64,000 nucleotides of DNA from Shewanella loihica PV-4 (GCF_000016065.1 NC_009092.1:2666001-2730000); one strand, 5' to 3'; positions 36,786 through 47,812 are shown, counted from the stretch's first letter. Notes: generated by a model not told the origin, from the sequence alone. Translations and numbers: made by a program.

Positions 36786-36821
36786 CTTCAAATCGCTTTT
36801 CTAGACTAAATCTCGTATAAA

Positions 36822-39512
36822 TTAGAGCTCGTCTAGCAGCTTCTTGGCTTCCTGCTGCTGACGCTCGTTGCCGTCCAGCTCGACCTCTTTAAGCAGCGCC
36901 TTGGCGCTGTCCATATCGTCGATCTCGATATAGGCGCGGGCCAGATCCAGCTTGGCATTGACCGCATTCTCTTCGTCGTCCACATCGACCATGGCGGCGT
37001 TGCCCATCAGGCTATCGAGCTCGCCCATGTCGACATCCAGCTCCTTATACTTATCGACATCCAGCTGCTCCTCGTCGGCCTCATTGAGCAGCCTGTCGAT
37101 ATCGATAAAGCCGTTGTCTTGCTGGAAGGCGGTCAGGTCGTGCTCGGGCACGGCTCTGGCGGGACGCTTCTTCTCCGCCGCATCAAGGGCAGCCAAGGCC
37201 TGATCTACGGTCAGATTATCATCATCGTCCAGCTGCAGCGAGATACCATCGTCATCATCCTCAACCGGCGTCTCTTGGGCGCTTGGCGCGTCGCTGGTCA
37301 AGGCTGATTCCCACTCCAGCATGTTATCGCTGCTACGCTTGTTCCCCTTGAGATCACCGAAGAAGCCCGATTCGCCCTTTTCGACCTTAGGCTCTTCCGC
37401 CTCTTCGACCGATTCGAGATCGGCGAGCAGTGCGTCGAGATCCACCTCGCCGTCATCTTCGGCCTTAATCTCTTCCTCTGCGTCCGCCTCTACAGCCGGC
37501 TTATCTTCACCCAGGTCGAACTCGAGCGGCGCGTGACCGGCCGATTTGCTCTCTTCCTGCTCTGCGGCTAACTCGGCTGCAACGTCAAGTTCTGGCCCTG
37601 TCTCCTCAGGTGCAGTCTCCTCAGCTTCATCCTCGGCAAGCTCTAGATCGGCGACGTCGGCTTCTGGCTCGCTTGCCGGCGCAGCAGGTTCGAACTCGGC
37701 CAGTAAGGCATCAAGATCCGCCTCTTCAACCTCATCGTTTTCTTCCTCAAGCTCGGCGGCGATCTGACGAGCAATCTCATCATCCTCGCTATCGGACGCT
37801 TGGGCAGCGGGCTCGGCATCGAATCCTGCCAGCAAGGCATCGAGATCTGTCTCATCGACATCGCCCTCATCGCCCTTGGCCTCGATCGCCTCCTCAAGCT
37901 CCTGAGCGATCTCATCGGCCAAGGTTTCCTCGGACGCTTCAGGCTCGGCGGCTTCTTCTGGCTTAATCTCTTCTAAGCTAGTCTCTTCTGCGCGAATCTC
38001 TTCTTCTACGTTAGTCTCGTCGTTCACAGTTTCTGCCGGCAGGTCAAACTCCGCCAGCAGCGCATCCAAGTCTTCCTCTTTGGCGTCTTCGCTTGGTGTT
38101 TCTTGCTCAAATTCGGCCAGCAGTTCGTCGAGATCTGTCTCTGGGGTCGCCTCTTCCTCAAGAACTGGCGCCTCGAAGGCAGTCTCTTCGATGCTCTTCT
38201 CTTCGACATGCGTCTCTTCGATTGGCGCTTCTTGCGGTGCGTCTAGTTCGGCAAGCAGACTGTCGAGATCATCTTCCTGGGTTGCCTTAGCTTCTTCCTG
38301 CTCCTGTTCACCCATGGCCTCGGCCCAGAGATCGTCCAATGATTGGCCTTCATCTTCAACCGGTGACATCACCTGCTCATCACCTGCATCCACTACCATC
38401 TCGGCAGCTTCTTGGGGCAGCTCGTCACTCAGATCCGCCTCAGGTTTTAACTGGGTCTCGTCGACCTTCATCAAGGAATCCAGCGAATCGGCCTCATCAT
38501 CTGTATCCAGATGCACAGCCATCATCTCTTCGCTATCTTCAGGCGCTGGCGCGACAGGCTTATCGTCCATCGGCGGCGTTACGGGCGTGCTCGACTCTAC
38601 CGCTTCGCTCTTGTTGTTGCGACGCTTGATGAATAACCATACCAATACCAGCAGCAATAGCGCCGGAATGGCAGCGAACAGACCGAGATAGAGGGGGTTA
38701 TCCATCATGGTGCGCCAGCTGTCGTCCACCTCTTTAGGCTTTGCCGGTTGGGTCGCGGCGGCCAGCTGCTGACGAAGCTGCTCGACCTCACTGTTTAGCT
38801 GCGCCTTCTGCTCTTTTTGAACCAGCAGCGCTTCTTCCAGCTCGGCGATGCGGCTGCTTTGTTCGTCTATCTTAGCCTGCAGCATCTCGCTGTCGTTGTT
38901 GCCCAGGTTTAACTTATCCTGTGCCCTGGCCAGCTCGTCGGTGAGCGACAGGTTCTTGGCCTGCTCAGCCTCGAGCTTGGCGGTTAACGCCTCGATCTGC
39001 TTCTGCTGCTCGGCGCTAGGCTTATCAGCCTGAACCATCTCTGGCTGACTAGCTTCTGACGCCTGAGCCTGTTTAGTCTGTGTCACTACCGGCTTAGGCT
39101 TTGCTGCCGTCTGCGGCTTCTGACGCCAGCCTTTATCGTTACTCTCTGCCTGCTGTTTGGCCAGGCTCTTAGGAATAGCCAGCATCACCTCTTTAGATGG
39201 GATCAGCAGGATCATCCCCTTCTCTAGGCTGTTGTAGTTGTCGCTGGTAAACGCATGAGGATTGGCTTCATAAATCGCTGCCATCACCTGATAGATGGTC
39301 ACACTCGCATCGGGACGGGTTTTCTGTGCAATACTCCAGAAGGTATCGGATGCCGTGGTCGGCCCGTATTGACGCAGAGTCTGGCGACTTTCGCCATCTG
39401 GGCCGGTAATATTGAGAGGTTCTGCGGCAGATAAAAGACCCGAAGTCGACGAGAGAACAAGCAGAGCGCTGGCTAGCAAACCAGCAAGATGCGATGTGCG
39501 AAAGTTCATCAA
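36822..39512 (-). CDS. fimV: FimV/TspA-like polar hub protein
   Basis: 896-aa inner-membrane protein that in Pseudomonas, Vibrio and Shewanella relatives organises the cell pole and supports type IV pilus or twitching functions. It has a signal peptide (to about 29), a LysM-like periplasmic domain (about 45-105), a coiled coil (about 165-255), one TM helix (273-297), a very acidic cytoplasmic region with repeated DLDALLAEFD-type units (about 395-690), and a C-terminal TPR-like cap (KLDLARAYIEIDDMDSAKALL). The start could be either of the first two methionines. Repeats of this kind often vary in number between strains. Confidence 0.93.
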   Translation of the reverse strand: MMNFRTSHLAGLLASALLVLSSTSGLLSAAEPLNITGPDGESRQTLRQYGPTTASDTFWSIAQKTRPDASVTIYQVMAAIYEANPHAFTSDNYNSLEKGMILLIPSKEVMLAIPKSLAKQQAESNDKGWRQKPQTAAKPKPVVTQTKQAQASEASQPEMVQADKPSAEQQKQIEALTAKLEAEQAKNLSLTDELARAQDKLNLGNNDSEMLQAKIDEQSSRIAELEEALLVQKEQKAQLNSEVEQLRQQLAAATQPAKPKEVDDSWRTMMDNPLYLGLFAAIPALLLLVLVWLFIKRRNNKSEAVESSTPVTPPMDDKPVAPAPEDSEEMMAVHLDTDDEADSLDSLMKVDETQLKPEADLSDELPQEAAEMVVDAGDEQVMSPVEDEGQSLDDLWAEAMGEQEQEEAKATQEDDLDSLLAELDAPQEAPIEETHVEEKSIEETAFEAPVLEEEATPETDLDELLAEFEQETPSEDAKEEDLDALLAEFDLPAETVNDETNVEEEIRAEETSLEEIKPEEAAEPEASEETLADEIAQELEEAIEAKGDEGDVDETDLDALLAGFDAEPAAQASDSEDDEIARQIAAELEEENDEVEEADLDALLAEFEPAAPASEPEADVADLELAEDEAEETAPEETGPELDVAAELAAEQEESKSAGHAPLEFDLGEDKPAVEADAEEEIKAEDDGEVDLDALLADLESVEEAEEPKVEKGESGFFGDLKGNKRSSDNMLEWESALTSDAPSAQETPVEDDDDGISLQLDDDDNLTVDQALAALDAAEKKRPARAVPEHDLTAFQQDNGFIDIDRLLNEADEEQLDVDKYKELDVDMGELDSLMGNAAMVDVDDEENAVNAKLDLARAYIEIDDMDSAKALLKEVELDGNERQQQEAKKLLDEL

Positions 39513-39645
39513 TTCTTCCCTTTCAAGCGATGATGGACTGCCATTTGGCAGTGTGCTTTAGGCAATTGTATTTATTGAGATTACTATAAACCAGTTTTAG
39601 ATGGCCTGCTACTGTTCACATTTCAAAAACAAGTGATCACACAAA

Positions 39646-39672
39646 AAAAGCCTGCAAACTGCAGGCTTTTTC
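39646..39672 (-). terminator. Rho-independent terminator of asd
   Basis: Stem AAAAGCCTGC/GCAGGCTTTT (39647-39670) with A and T runs on either side. It lies 38 bp after the asd stop. Confidence 0.9.
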
Positions 39673-39709
39673 TCCACTTATGCGCTACTTAGCCCGTCAG
39701 GGCCAGGGA

Positions 39710-40726
39710 TCAGTAGTAGTCTCTGACCAAGACTTCGGCGATCTGCACGCTGTTGAGCGCCGCGCCTTTTCTAATGTTATCAGACACAACCCAGAGGTTG
39801 ATGCCGTTAGGATGAGAGATATCTTCGCGCACGCGGCCCACGTATACAGGATCGGTTCCTGCCGCCTCGGTCACCGCCGTTGGGTACTCTTCGTTAGACT
39901 CGAACAGCTCCACGCCCGGCGCATCACGCAACACGGCCTTAACATCCTCGGCGCTCACCGGCTGTACAGTTTCGATATGCACAGCTTCAGAGTGACCATA
40001 AAATACCGGCACACGCACCGCGGTTGGATTAACCACTATCTGGTCATCGCCGAAGATCTTCTGGGTTTCCCAGACCATCTTCATCTCTTCTTTGGTGTAG
40101 CCGTTGTCCATAAACTTATCGATCTGCGGCAACACGTTAAAGGCGATCTGCTTTGGATAGGCCTTAGGCTCTACCGGTAGCCCCTGAAGCAGCTTGGCGC
40201 ACTGATTAGCCAGCTCTTCGATAGCCTGCTTGCCCGAGCCAGATACCGACTGGTAGGTCGCCACATTGATACGTGAGATCCCATAAGCATCATAGATAGG
40301 CTTAAGGGCAACCAGCATCTGGATAGTCGAACAGTTCGGGTTGGCGATGATGTTGCGATTACGGAAATCGGCGATCGCCTGTGGGTTCACCTCGGGAACG
40401 ACCAGAGGGATATCGATGTCGTAACGGAAGTGTGAGGTGTTATCGATCACCACACAACCATGCTCGGCGGCGATAGGTGCCCACTTGGCCGACACGTCAC
40501 CGCCCGCCGAGAAGAAACCTATCTGCGCCTGAGACCAATCGAAGGTCTCCACATCTAAAATTTCGACCTGTTTACCATGGAAAGTTACCGTGTCGCCCGC
40601 ACTACGACTACTGGCCAAAGGATACAAGTTGGCAACGGGAAAGTTGCGCTCTTCGAGGATCTCAATCATTGTTTGACCCACGGCTCCCGATGCACCTAAA
40701 ACGACGACGTTAAATTCCTGCGACAT
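39710..40726 (-). CDS. asd: Aspartate-semialdehyde dehydrogenase
   Basis: Reduces aspartyl-4-phosphate to the semialdehyde, the branch point to lysine/diaminopimelate, threonine and methionine. It has an N-terminal NADP fold GASGAVGQT and catalytic Cys132 in NPNCSTIQ. The start at 40726 (MSQEFNVVVLG) fits the family and has AGGAG 12 bp upstream; the longer frame to 40768 overlaps pdxB and is not family-like. Length 338 aa, of the short Gram-negative asd2 type. It begins 2 bp after the pdxB stop and is probably co-transcribed. Confidence 0.94.
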   Translation of the reverse strand: MSQEFNVVVLGASGAVGQTMIEILEERNFPVANLYPLASSRSAGDTVTFHGKQVEILDVETFDWSQAQIGFFSAGGDVSAKWAPIAAEHGCVVIDNTSHFRYDIDIPLVVPEVNPQAIADFRNRNIIANPNCSTIQMLVALKPIYDAYGISRINVATYQSVSGSGKQAIEELANQCAKLLQGLPVEPKAYPKQIAFNVLPQIDKFMDNGYTKEEMKMVWETQKIFGDDQIVVNPTAVRVPVFYGHSEAVHIETVQPVSAEDVKAVLRDAPGVELFESNEEYPTAVTEAAGTDPVYVGRVREDISHPNGINLWVVSDNIRKGAALNSVQIAEVLVRDYY

Positions 40727-40728
40727 AA

Positions 40729-41859
40729 TTACAGACCGACTCCTGAAAAACCTAATTCGAGCAACCAATCTACATCAGAACCCGCGGTATTGGCTAGCAT
40801 TAACGCGCTAAATTCACGTCGATGCTTATGATTTTTTCTCATCAGGTCGAAGCCTTTGTTATTTTGAAAGCGCTGGCGAAACAGTTCGTCGTCATCGCGC
40901 AGGTCATAGACCAGGCGCACCAGGCAGAGCAAGGCCTTTTCATCGGGCACAGACAAGGGTGACAACTGATGACTCCAGAGCGGTGGCAACAGGCTGGCAA
41001 GCGACTTGTCGACCGCCCTGCCCAGCTGAGCCATCAAGGCCTGATACAGCATGAAGGTGCCTCGAGCCTTGCCCTCCAGGCTATAGCCAGCTATGTGTGG
41101 GGTGGCTACCTCAACCAGTGGCACCAACTCAGGCATTGGCAGCGGCTCCCCCTCCCATACATCAAGCACCAGCTTGAGATCGCTGCGCTGCTGTTTCACC
41201 TCGATAAGCGCGCGGTTATCGATCACCTCACCGCGGCAGCAGTTCAGCAGCCAGGTGTCTTCGGCAAGTGCATTCAGGCGCCTCTTATCAAACAGATAGT
41301 GGGTGGGATGCTCGCCATCTCGAGTCAGTGGCACATGCAGGGAGATCACATCGCAGCGCTCAATAAGCTCATCTAACGAGACAAACTCTCGCTCATCGCC
41401 GCTTTGTTCAAGTAAGGGATCGTTAAGCAGGGTCTTCACCCCATAGGCCTCAAGGCACTTTTGTAGCGCCGTGCCCGTATTACCTGCGCCGACTATGCCG
41501 ACCGTCTTGCCCTTAAGCGGGTTGTGAAAGCGTCTGGCCAGCTCCAGCATGGCATTGAAGGCATATTCGCCGACGGCCACCGCGTTACAGCCCGGCGCAT
41601 TGGTGCAGAAGATGCCACGCTGCTTAAGATAGTCCAAATCCAGATGGTCCATGCCTATGGTGGCGCTGCCCACGAAGGAGAGCCTGTCGCAGCCATCCAG
41701 TAGACTCTTATTCACCTTAGTGACAGAGCGCACCAGCAGCACATCGGCATCTTTCACCTGAGCCTGGGTCAGGGTACGGCCATCGACCATCACCACCTCG
41801 CCAAGATCGGCAAACAGGGCTTCGACATAGGGCATGTTTTCATCGGCTACAATTTTCAT
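40729..41859 (-). CDS. pdxB: Erythronate-4-phosphate dehydrogenase
   Basis: Second step of the DXP-dependent pyridoxal 5'-phosphate pathway. This is a D-2-hydroxyacid dehydrogenase fold with NAD motif [17 protein letters not shown], the [14 protein letters not shown] segment, [12 protein letters not shown] and the [14 protein letters not shown] region with the catalytic His. The C-terminal dimerisation extension of PdxB is present. 376 aa. It is directly upstream of asd with a 2-bp gap. Confidence 0.97.
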   Translation of the reverse strand: MKIVADENMPYVEALFADLGEVVMVDGRTLTQAQVKDADVLLVRSVTKVNKSLLDGCDRLSFVGSATIGMDHLDLDYLKQRGIFCTNAPGCNAVAVGEYAFNAMLELARRFHNPLKGKTVGIVGAGNTGTALQKCLEAYGVKTLLNDPLLEQSGDEREFVSLDELIERCDVISLHVPLTRDGEHPTHYLFDKRRLNALAEDTWLLNCCRGEVIDNRALIEVKQQRSDLKLVLDVWEGEPLPMPELVPLVEVATPHIAGYSLEGKARGTFMLYQALMAQLGRAVDKSLASLLPPLWSHQLSPLSVPDEKALLCLVRLVYDLRDDDELFRQRFQNNKGFDLMRKNHKHRREFSALMLANTAGSDVDWLLELGFSGVGL

Positions 41860-41954
41860 CGACTTCTCTTCACAGTTTACTTGGGGCTACTTTATCGTAT
41901 TATTTCGCCGTACTATTTTGCCGCACTATTTTTTTGCAGTAAATTTCGGGCACA

Positions 41955-41981
41955 AAAAAGGAGCCCTAAGGCTCCTTTTCG
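41955..41981 (-). terminator. Rho-independent terminator of ndk
   Basis: Stem AAAGGAGCC/GGCTCCTTT with a CTAA loop and a T run on the minus strand. It lies 23 bp after the ndk stop. Confidence 0.9.
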
Positions 41982-42003
41982 AGAGTTTTGCATCAGACTC
42001 GAA

Positions 42004-42435
42004 TTAACGAGTACGTGGGCAAAGTTCTTCAGCGCTGAAGAAGTAAGCGATTTCACGCTCTGCAGAAGCAACGGCGTCAGAACCGTGAACGGCATTCTCG
42101 TCGATGCTGTCAGCGAAATCAGCACGCAGAGTGCCACGAGCCGCTTCAGCTGGGTTAGTTGCACCCATGATTTCACGGTTAGCCAGAACAGCGTTTTCGC
42201 CTTCCAGTACTTGAACCATGATAGGACCAGAAGTCATGAACTCAACCAGTGCGCCGAAGAAAGGACGCTCGCTGTGCTCGGCGTAGAAGCCTTCAGCTTG
42301 TTCTTTGCTTAGGTGAACCATTTTAGAAGCGATGATTTTCAGGCCAGCGGTTTCAAAACGGTTGTAGATAGCACCGATGTGGTTTTTAGCAACGGCATCA
42401 GGCTTGATGATAGAAAAAGTACGTTCGATAGCCAT
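42004..42435 (-). CDS. ndk: Nucleoside diphosphate kinase
   Basis: Transfers the gamma-phosphate of ATP to nucleoside diphosphates through a phosphohistidine, His117 in NAVHGSD. 143 aa, with the usual N-terminus [15 protein letters not shown]. Single gene with its own terminator; iscX lies 201 bp upstream. Confidence 0.98.
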   Translation of the reverse strand: MAIERTFSIIKPDAVAKNHIGAIYNRFETAGLKIIASKMVHLSKEQAEGFYAEHSERPFFGALVEFMTSGPIMVQVLEGENAVLANREIMGATNPAEAARGTLRADFADSIDENAVHGSDAVASAEREIAYFFSAEELCPRTR

Positions 42436-42636
42436 GTCTAGCTTCCTTCATTAAACAGGTTTTTAAAAATTCGCGCGGATTATACGAAATTAAATCCGAA
42501 AAACCTACCTTTATAGCGAGATGAATGAGACATTCATCAAACCGTCATCTAGGCTGGCGCGATCCGGCTAGCAAACTGGCATGTGCAAATCGAATCCAGC
42601 TAGTAAGCAAGCGAGACTTTAAACCTCGAAACCGGC

Positions 42637-42828
42637 TCAGTACTCGTTGATCCAGCAGGCCTGAATCGCCTCTAGGATCCGCTCGTTGCAATGGTTGGGA
42701 TCGTCGTCAAACTCATCCAGTGCCAGGATCCATTCCCGCAGATCGGTGAAGCGGATCTTGGCGGGATCCACATCGGGATGAGCCTCGAGCAGACTGAGCG
42801 CCACATCGAGAGAATCTATCCATTTCAT
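42637..42828 (-). CDS. iscX: Fe-S assembly protein IscX
   Basis: 63-aa acidic protein (YfhJ) that binds IscS and iron and modulates Fe-S assembly. The sequence is family-typical: MKWIDSLDVALSLLE, DPAKIRFTDLREW and DEFDDDPNHCNERILEAIQ. It follows fdx in the usual order, but a strong terminator (42891-42923) stands between them. iscX therefore depends on read-through or a promoter in the 62 bp before it. Confidence 0.95.
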   Translation of the reverse strand: MKWIDSLDVALSLLEAHPDVDPAKIRFTDLREWILALDEFDDDPNHCNERILEAIQACWINEY

Positions 42829-42890
42829 TGTCTTACCTCTATCGCAAATACTTACCCCTTAAGTTTAGCCCCTTGGCAGATGCCGGGATC

Positions 42891-42923
42891 AAAAAAGCCG
42901 GTCTGATAGACCGGCTTTTTTGA
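42891..42923. terminator. Strong bidirectional-type terminator between fdx and iscX
   Basis: Stem AAAAAAGCCGGTC/GACCGGCTTTTTT, 13 bp and perfect, with a 5- to 7-base loop. It ends the isc operon transcript 24 bp after the fdx stop. Confidence 0.93.
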
Positions 42924-42946
42924 GATTGCTAATACATTAAGCAGGC

Positions 42947-43282
42947 TTAGCCTTCACTCACCATGTTGATGGTGTATTTAGGGATCTCTACCACCAGATC
43001 GCTGTCAGGCACCTTAGACTGGCACGACAGACGGCTCTCAGGCTCCAGGCCCCAAGCTTTATCCAGCATGTCATCTTCCAGCTCATCGCTCTCTTCGAGC
43101 TCATCGAAGCCTTCACGAATGATCACATGACAAGTGGTACAGGCACAGGATTTCTCACAGGCGTGCTCTATGGTGATGCCGTTACGCAGCGCCACATCCA
43201 GCACAGTCTCGCCCACCTGGGCCTCGACTACCGCGCCGTCCGGGCATAACTCTTCATGGGGTAAAAAAACTATCTGAGGCAT
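42947..43282 (-). CDS. fdx: [2Fe-2S] ferredoxin of the Isc system
   Basis: 111-aa adrenodoxin-type ferredoxin supplying electrons for Fe-S cluster assembly. The ligands are Cys42, Cys48, Cys51 and Cys87 (CEKSCACTTC and LSCQSK), the same positions as in E. coli Fdx. It is 8 bp downstream of hscA in the isc operon. Confidence 0.98.
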   Translation of the reverse strand: MPQIVFLPHEELCPDGAVVEAQVGETVLDVALRNGITIEHACEKSCACTTCHVIIREGFDELEESDELEDDMLDKAWGLEPESRLSCQSKVPDSDLVVEIPKYTINMVSEG

Positions 43283-43290
43283 ATTGTTAC

Positions 43291-45153
43291 CTATATATTG
43301 TCAACCGACTGGCCCTTGAGCGCCAATCGAATGGAATTATCCATACGTTTCGCGGCAAAGTCCTGGCTGGCATCGTCCAGCGCAGCAATTGCCTTCTCGA
43401 TGGCGTCAGTATCCGACTGGCTCGCCACCTGTGCCAAATTGGCCATCCCCGCCTGGATGGTCGCCGCTTCCGCTTCGTCCAGCAGATCGCCATCTTTGGC
43501 CAGCGCCGCCGACAGGGACTCTAATACCCTGGCCGCTTCCACCTGCTGCTCCGCTAACATGCGGCGCTCGATATCCTCTTTGGCATGGGCCATCGAATCT
43601 TTGAGCATGGTGCCGATCTCTTCGTCGGTCAGACCGAAGGAAGGCTTCACCTGAATGCTCGCCTGCACGCCAGAGGACTTCTCCATGGCGGTCACGCTGA
43701 GCAAGCCATCGGCATCGACCTGGAAGGTGACGCGAATATGCGCCGCGCCGGCTGCCATAGGCGGAATGCCCTTGAGGGTAAAGCGTGCCAAGGAGCGACA
43801 ATCGGCCACCAGCTCACGCTCGCCCTGCACCACATGAAATGCCATGGCCGTCTGACCATCCTTAAAGGTGGTGAACTCCTGGGCGCGGGCTACCGGAATC
43901 GTGGTGTTACGAGACACCACCTTCTCCACCAGGCCACCCATGGTTTCGATACCCAGGGACAGCGGGATCACATCCAGCAGAAGCAGATCTGATTCTGGCT
44001 TGTTACCCACCAGGATATCAGCCTGAATCGCGGCGCCGATGGCGACCACACGGTCAGGATCGATTGAGGTCAACGGCGCCTTACCAAAGAAGCCTTCGAC
44101 ACGCTCACGCACCAGAGGCACGCGGGTCGAGCCGCCCACCATCACGGTTTCCAGCACTTCATCGTTGCTGATCGCCGCATCGCGCAGTGCTCGGCGACAG
44201 CTGGCAATGGTCTTCTTCACCAGAGATTCGATAAGAGCGTCAAACTGCGCCTTGTCGACAACTTGTTCATGCACTATGCCCTGCTCCAGGGTCAGACTCG
44301 CAGTCACGCTGGCCTGTTCGGTCAGGGCCTCTTTCACGCGGCGACTCTCGATTAAGAGTGCGCGGCGCTCACTGGCCGTAAGGCTGGTCAGTTGCCAGCT
44401 CTCCTGCAGGTGAGCGGCCAGGGCATGGTCGAAATCATCACCACCCAGCGCCGAGTCGCCGCCGGTAGCCAGTACCTCAAACACGCCTTTGTTCAGGCGC
44501 AGGATCGAGATATCGAAGGTCCCGCCACCCAGGTCATAGATGGCAATCACCCCTTCCTGGCCCGAGTCCAGTCCGTAGGCAATGGCCGCCGCCGTCGGCT
44601 CGTTGAGTAGACGCAGCACCTTGACCCCAAGCAGGCTGGCCGCCTCTTTGGTGCCCTGACGCTGAGCGTCATCGAAGTAGGCCGGCACTGTGATCACTAC
44701 GCCTTCTAAGGACCCCCCTAGGGTCTTCTCGGCGCGATCCACTAAGGGTCTTAGGATATCGGCAGAGATCTGAATAGGGTTGAACTGACCGGCCTGGGTA
44801 TTAAACAGTGGCAGGCCATTTTCGCTGGCAGAGAAATTATAGGGTAGCGAGGCATCCTTGGCCTGGATATCACTCAGGCTGCGCCCCATGAAACGCTTAA
44901 CAGAGACCACGGTATTGAGTGGATCTTGGGCGGAGAAACGCTCGGCATCCACGCCAACCTGCACTCCGTCTTCGCTGTAACGCACAACGGAGGCCAGGGC
45001 ATGACGACCAGATTCGTCGGCCAGGGTATCGGCTACGCCACTGCGCACGGCCGCCACCAGTGAGTTGGTCGTACCTAAGTCAATGCCTACCGCCAGCCTG
45101 TGCTGGTGCGGCGCGGCGCTCTGTCCGGGTTCAGCGATCTGCAAAAGTGCCAT
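43291..45153 (-). CDS. hscA: Hsp70-type Fe-S chaperone HscA
   Basis: 620-aa specialised Hsp70 that, with HscB, drives cluster transfer from IscU. It shows the ATPase motifs [23 protein letters not shown] and [10 protein letters not shown], and an SBD-alpha lid shorter than DnaK's. It is preceded by GGAAAG. A terminator-like hairpin lies in the 72-bp gap after hscB (separate entry). The IscU it acts on carries the recognition motif LPPVK. Confidence 0.98.
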   Translation of the reverse strand: MALLQIAEPGQSAAPHQHRLAVGIDLGTTNSLVAAVRSGVADTLADESGRHALASVVRYSEDGVQVGVDAERFSAQDPLNTVVSVKRFMGRSLSDIQAKDASLPYNFSASENGLPLFNTQAGQFNPIQISADILRPLVDRAEKTLGGSLEGVVITVPAYFDDAQRQGTKEAASLLGVKVLRLLNEPTAAAIAYGLDSGQEGVIAIYDLGGGTFDISILRLNKGVFEVLATGGDSALGGDDFDHALAAHLQESWQLTSLTASERRALLIESRRVKEALTEQASVTASLTLEQGIVHEQVVDKAQFDALIESLVKKTIASCRRALRDAAISNDEVLETVMVGGSTRVPLVRERVEGFFGKAPLTSIDPDRVVAIGAAIQADILVGNKPESDLLLLDVIPLSLGIETMGGLVEKVVSRNTTIPVARAQEFTTFKDGQTAMAFHVVQGERELVADCRSLARFTLKGIPPMAAGAAHIRVTFQVDADGLLSVTAMEKSSGVQASIQVKPSFGLTDEEIGTMLKDSMAHAKEDIERRMLAEQQVEAARVLESLSAALAKDGDLLDEAEAATIQAGMANLAQVASQSDTDAIEKAIAALDDASQDFAAKRMDNSIRLALKGQSVDNI

Positions 45154-45163
45154 ATCTTTCCAA

Positions 45164-45208
45164 CTTAAAAAAATAAAGGCTCAGTCGACCGCAATCGACG
45201 ACAGAGCC
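45164..45208 (-). terminator. Terminator-like hairpin between hscB and hscA
   Basis: On the minus strand, arms GGCTC/GAGCC (45204-45208/45178-45182) and inner arms GTCGA/TCGAC (paired 45095-style within 45184-45199) form a two-part stem. It is followed by TTTATTTTTTT (45167-45177). The form is that of an intrinsic terminator, imperfect in the middle, inside an operon. It may act as an attenuator lowering hscA-fdx relative to iscRSUA. Confidence 0.45.
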
Positions 45209-45225
45209 ATAAAAAACATTCGCGC

Positions 45226-45747
45226 TTAAAAGAGAGCGTCTTCGGCTCGCTCGAGTTCCGCCTGCAACTTATCCATAAACTTGAGTTTACGCACCAGGTC
45301 CGCGGCCTGCTCCAGAACTGAAGCCTCTTCACTGCCTATCTTTTGCGCCAGCTGCGCCGTGATGTCGCCGCGATACTCGCCAAAGGATTGATGCAGGTGC
45401 TCGATAGCCTCGTCGGGATCATCGCAATCGCTAATCTCCTCCAGCGCCTCGCGCCACTCCATCTGCTGCATTAAAAACATTGTGTCTTTAACCGTGGTGG
45501 ATTCGTGGCTGAGGTCGATTCCCTTGAGGCTGAGCATGTGCTCGGCGCGCGAGATGGGATGTTTCAGGGTGTTATAACCATCGTTGACCTGGGCGGTGTG
45601 CTGCACCGCCAGGCGCTTGTCCTGCTCGCTGGCATTGGCAAACTTGTCAGGGTGCACCGCACGCTGCAGTTCGCGATACCGCTCTGAAAGCACAGCGGTA
45701 TCTAGCTCAAACGATGGCGATAAACTAAACAACTCAAAATAGTTCAT
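45226..45747 (-). CDS. hscB: J-domain co-chaperone HscB
   Basis: 173-aa J-protein that brings IscU to HscA and stimulates its ATPase. The N-terminal J domain contains the HPD motif in [12 protein letters not shown], and a C-terminal helical bundle for IscU binding follows. It is 15 bp after iscA. Confidence 0.97.
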   Translation of the reverse strand: MNYFELFSLSPSFELDTAVLSERYRELQRAVHPDKFANASEQDKRLAVQHTAQVNDGYNTLKHPISRAEHMLSLKGIDLSHESTTVKDTMFLMQQMEWREALEEISDCDDPDEAIEHLHQSFGEYRGDITAQLAQKIGSEEASVLEQAADLVRKLKFMDKLQAELERAEDALF

Positions 45748-45762
45748 GTATCTCGATTCGCT

Positions 45763-46086
45763 CTAAACGGTGAAGCTCTCGCCGCAGCCACACTCCCCTT
45801 TTGCATTGGGGTTGTTGAACTGGAAGCCCTCGTTAAGTCCCTCTTTGACGAAATCTAACTCGATCCCTTGCAGGTAGATGAAGCTCTTGGCATCGATGAT
45901 GATTTTCACCCCATCGATCTCATAAACTTCATCGTCGTCATTGAGTTCATCGACAAACTCCAGCACGTATGCCATGCCGGAGCAGCCGGACGTCTTCAGT
46001 CCCAAACGTAATCCGATACCTTTACCGCGGTTGGCCAAGAAGCTTCTTACTCGATCGGCCGCCGCCGGTGTCATCGTTATTGCCAT
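45763..46086 (-). CDS. iscA: Iron-sulfur cluster assembly protein IscA
   Basis: 107-aa A-type carrier. The cluster/iron ligands are Cys35 ([10 protein letters not shown]), Cys99 and Cys101 (GECGCGESF), at the standard positions. It lies 14 bp after iscU. Confidence 0.98.
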   Translation of the reverse strand: MAITMTPAAADRVRSFLANRGKGIGLRLGLKTSGCSGMAYVLEFVDELNDDDEVYEIDGVKIIIDAKSFIYLQGIELDFVKEGLNEGFQFNNPNAKGECGCGESFTV

Positions 46087-46100
46087 TATTACTCCGACTA

Positions 46101-46484
46101 TTACTTTTCGTGCTTAGCCTTGTACTCGTCTAACGCTGCCTTGATGGCGTCTTCAGCCAAGATTGAGCAGTGGATTTTAACAGGCGGTAGGGCAAGCTCT
46201 TCAGCAATATCCGTATTTTTAATCGCTTGCGCTTCTTCAATCGTCTTGCCCTTCACCCACTCGGTGACCAGAGAGCTTGACGCGATAGCGCTACCACAGC
46301 CGTAAGTCTTGAACTTGGCATCTTCGATGATACCGTTGTCGTCGATCTTCAGCTGAAGCTTCATAACGTCACCACAGGCAGGCGCACCTACCATACCGGT
46401 AACCACTGAAGGGTCGTTCTTGTCGAATGAACCTACGTTACGCGGGTTCTCATAATGATCTATTACTTTTTCACTGTAAGCCAT
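46101..46484 (-). CDS. iscU: Iron-sulfur scaffold protein IscU
   Basis: 127-aa scaffold on which [2Fe-2S] clusters are built. Cys37, Cys63 and Cys106 are the ligands (GAPACGD, YGCGSA, IHCSIL). The HscA-binding motif LPPVK is at 99-103. It lies 36 bp after iscS. Confidence 0.98.
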   Translation of the reverse strand: MAYSEKVIDHYENPRNVGSFDKNDPSVVTGMVGAPACGDVMKLQLKIDDNGIIEDAKFKTYGCGSAIASSSLVTEWVKGKTIEEAQAIKNTDIAEELALPPVKIHCSILAEDAIKAALDEYKAKHEK

Positions 46485-46520
46485 GATTCTGCTCCAATCT
46501 CTATTCGTTTATCGGCCGGA

Positions 46521-47735
46521 TTAATGATGTGCCCACTGCACTGTTGACAGGTCAACACCATCTTTAAACATCTCCCACAATGGAGACATCTCTCTCAACT
46601 GACCGATAGACTTGGTAATGGTCTCGATCGCATGGTCAATCTCCTCTTCAGTCGTGAAACGACCGATAGAGAAACGGATTGAGCTGTGCGCCATTTCATC
46701 GTCTAATCCTAATGCACGAAGCACATAGCTAGGCTCTAAACTTGCTGAGGTACAGGCAGAACCAGAAGAGACCGCCAGATCTTTCAGCGCCATCATCAAA
46801 GACTCACCTTCGACGAAGTTAAAGCTGACGTTCAGGCTGCCGCAGTATCTTTGCTCTGCATCACCGTTGATATAGGTTTCTTCGATATGCTTGATGCCGT
46901 CCCACAGTCTGTCGCGCAGACGACGGATACGGGCGTTATCGCTTTCCATGTCGGCCTTGGCAATCGCCGCCGCTTCACCCATGCCCACAATTTGGTGAGT
47001 CGCCAGGGTACCACTGCGCATGCCGCGCTCGTGTCCACCACCGTGCATAGTCGCTTCCAGACGAATACGTGGCTTACGACGCACATACAGGGCGCCAATG
47101 CCTTTAGGGCCGTACATCTTGTGCGCCGAGATTGACATCAAATCAACCTTGCTCTTTTGCAGGTCGATAGGTAGCTTGCCGGCACTTTGTGCCGCATCCA
47201 CGTGGAAAATCACCTTCTTGGCACGGCATAGCTCGCCAATGGCGTCGATATCGTGGATCACGCCGATCTCGTTGTTAACATGCATCAGGCTGAGCAGTAT
47301 GGTGTCTTCACGCATCGCCGCTTCGAGCTTCTCGATAGGGATGATGCCGTTTGACTCTGGCTCAAGGTAAGTCACCTCGAAGCCTTCACGCTCTAGCTGA
47401 CGACAGGTGTCCAGCACGGCCTTATGTTCTGTCTTACTGGTGATGATGTGCTTGCCTTTCTTATGATAAAAATGCGCAACACCCTTGATGGCCAGGTTGT
47501 CAGACTCGGTTGCACCCGAGGTGAACACGATCTCGCGTGGATCGGCGTTGATCAGCTCGGCGACCTGGTTACGGGCGATATCCACCGCCTCTTCGGCCTG
47601 CCAGCCGTAACGGTGAGAACGTGAAGCGGGGTTACCAAAAATCCCGTCCATCGTCATGTATTGCATCATTTTCTCTGCCACGCGCGGATCGACCGGCGTC
47701 GTAGCAGCGTAATCTAAATAAATAGGAAGCTTCAT
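46521..47735 (-). CDS. iscS: Cysteine desulfurase IscS
   Basis: PLP enzyme releasing sulfur from cysteine for Fe-S clusters, tRNA thiolation and other uses. PLP lysine is Lys206 in SAHKMYGP; His104 (TEHKAVL) stacks on PLP; the persulfide Cys328 is in SSGSACTSA. 404 aa, identical numbering to E. coli IscS. Second gene of the operon, 77 bp after iscR. Confidence 0.98.
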   Translation of the reverse strand: MKLPIYLDYAATTPVDPRVAEKMMQYMTMDGIFGNPASRSHRYGWQAEEAVDIARNQVAELINADPREIVFTSGATESDNLAIKGVAHFYHKKGKHIITSKTEHKAVLDTCRQLEREGFEVTYLEPESNGIIPIEKLEAAMREDTILLSLMHVNNEIGVIHDIDAIGELCRAKKVIFHVDAAQSAGKLPIDLQKSKVDLMSISAHKMYGPKGIGALYVRRKPRIRLEATMHGGGHERGMRSGTLATHQIVGMGEAAAIAKADMESDNARIRRLRDRLWDGIKHIEETYINGDAEQRYCGSLNVSFNFVEGESLMMALKDLAVSSGSACTSASLEPSYVLRALGLDDEMAHSSIRFSIGRFTTEEEIDHAIETITKSIGQLREMSPLWEMFKDGVDLSTVQWAHH

Positions 47736-47812
47736 CTCACACTCCGTACTGAGTAGTCATGGCGCGACCACTTAACCACGTACATATAGTAATAATTAAT
47801 AACAAAGTTAAC

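Noticed and set aside
37546..38691. Ser-rich plus-strand frames opposite fimV (including a 203-aa one)
   Set aside because: They mirror the acidic repeats of FimV read on the opposite strand; low-complexity artefacts.
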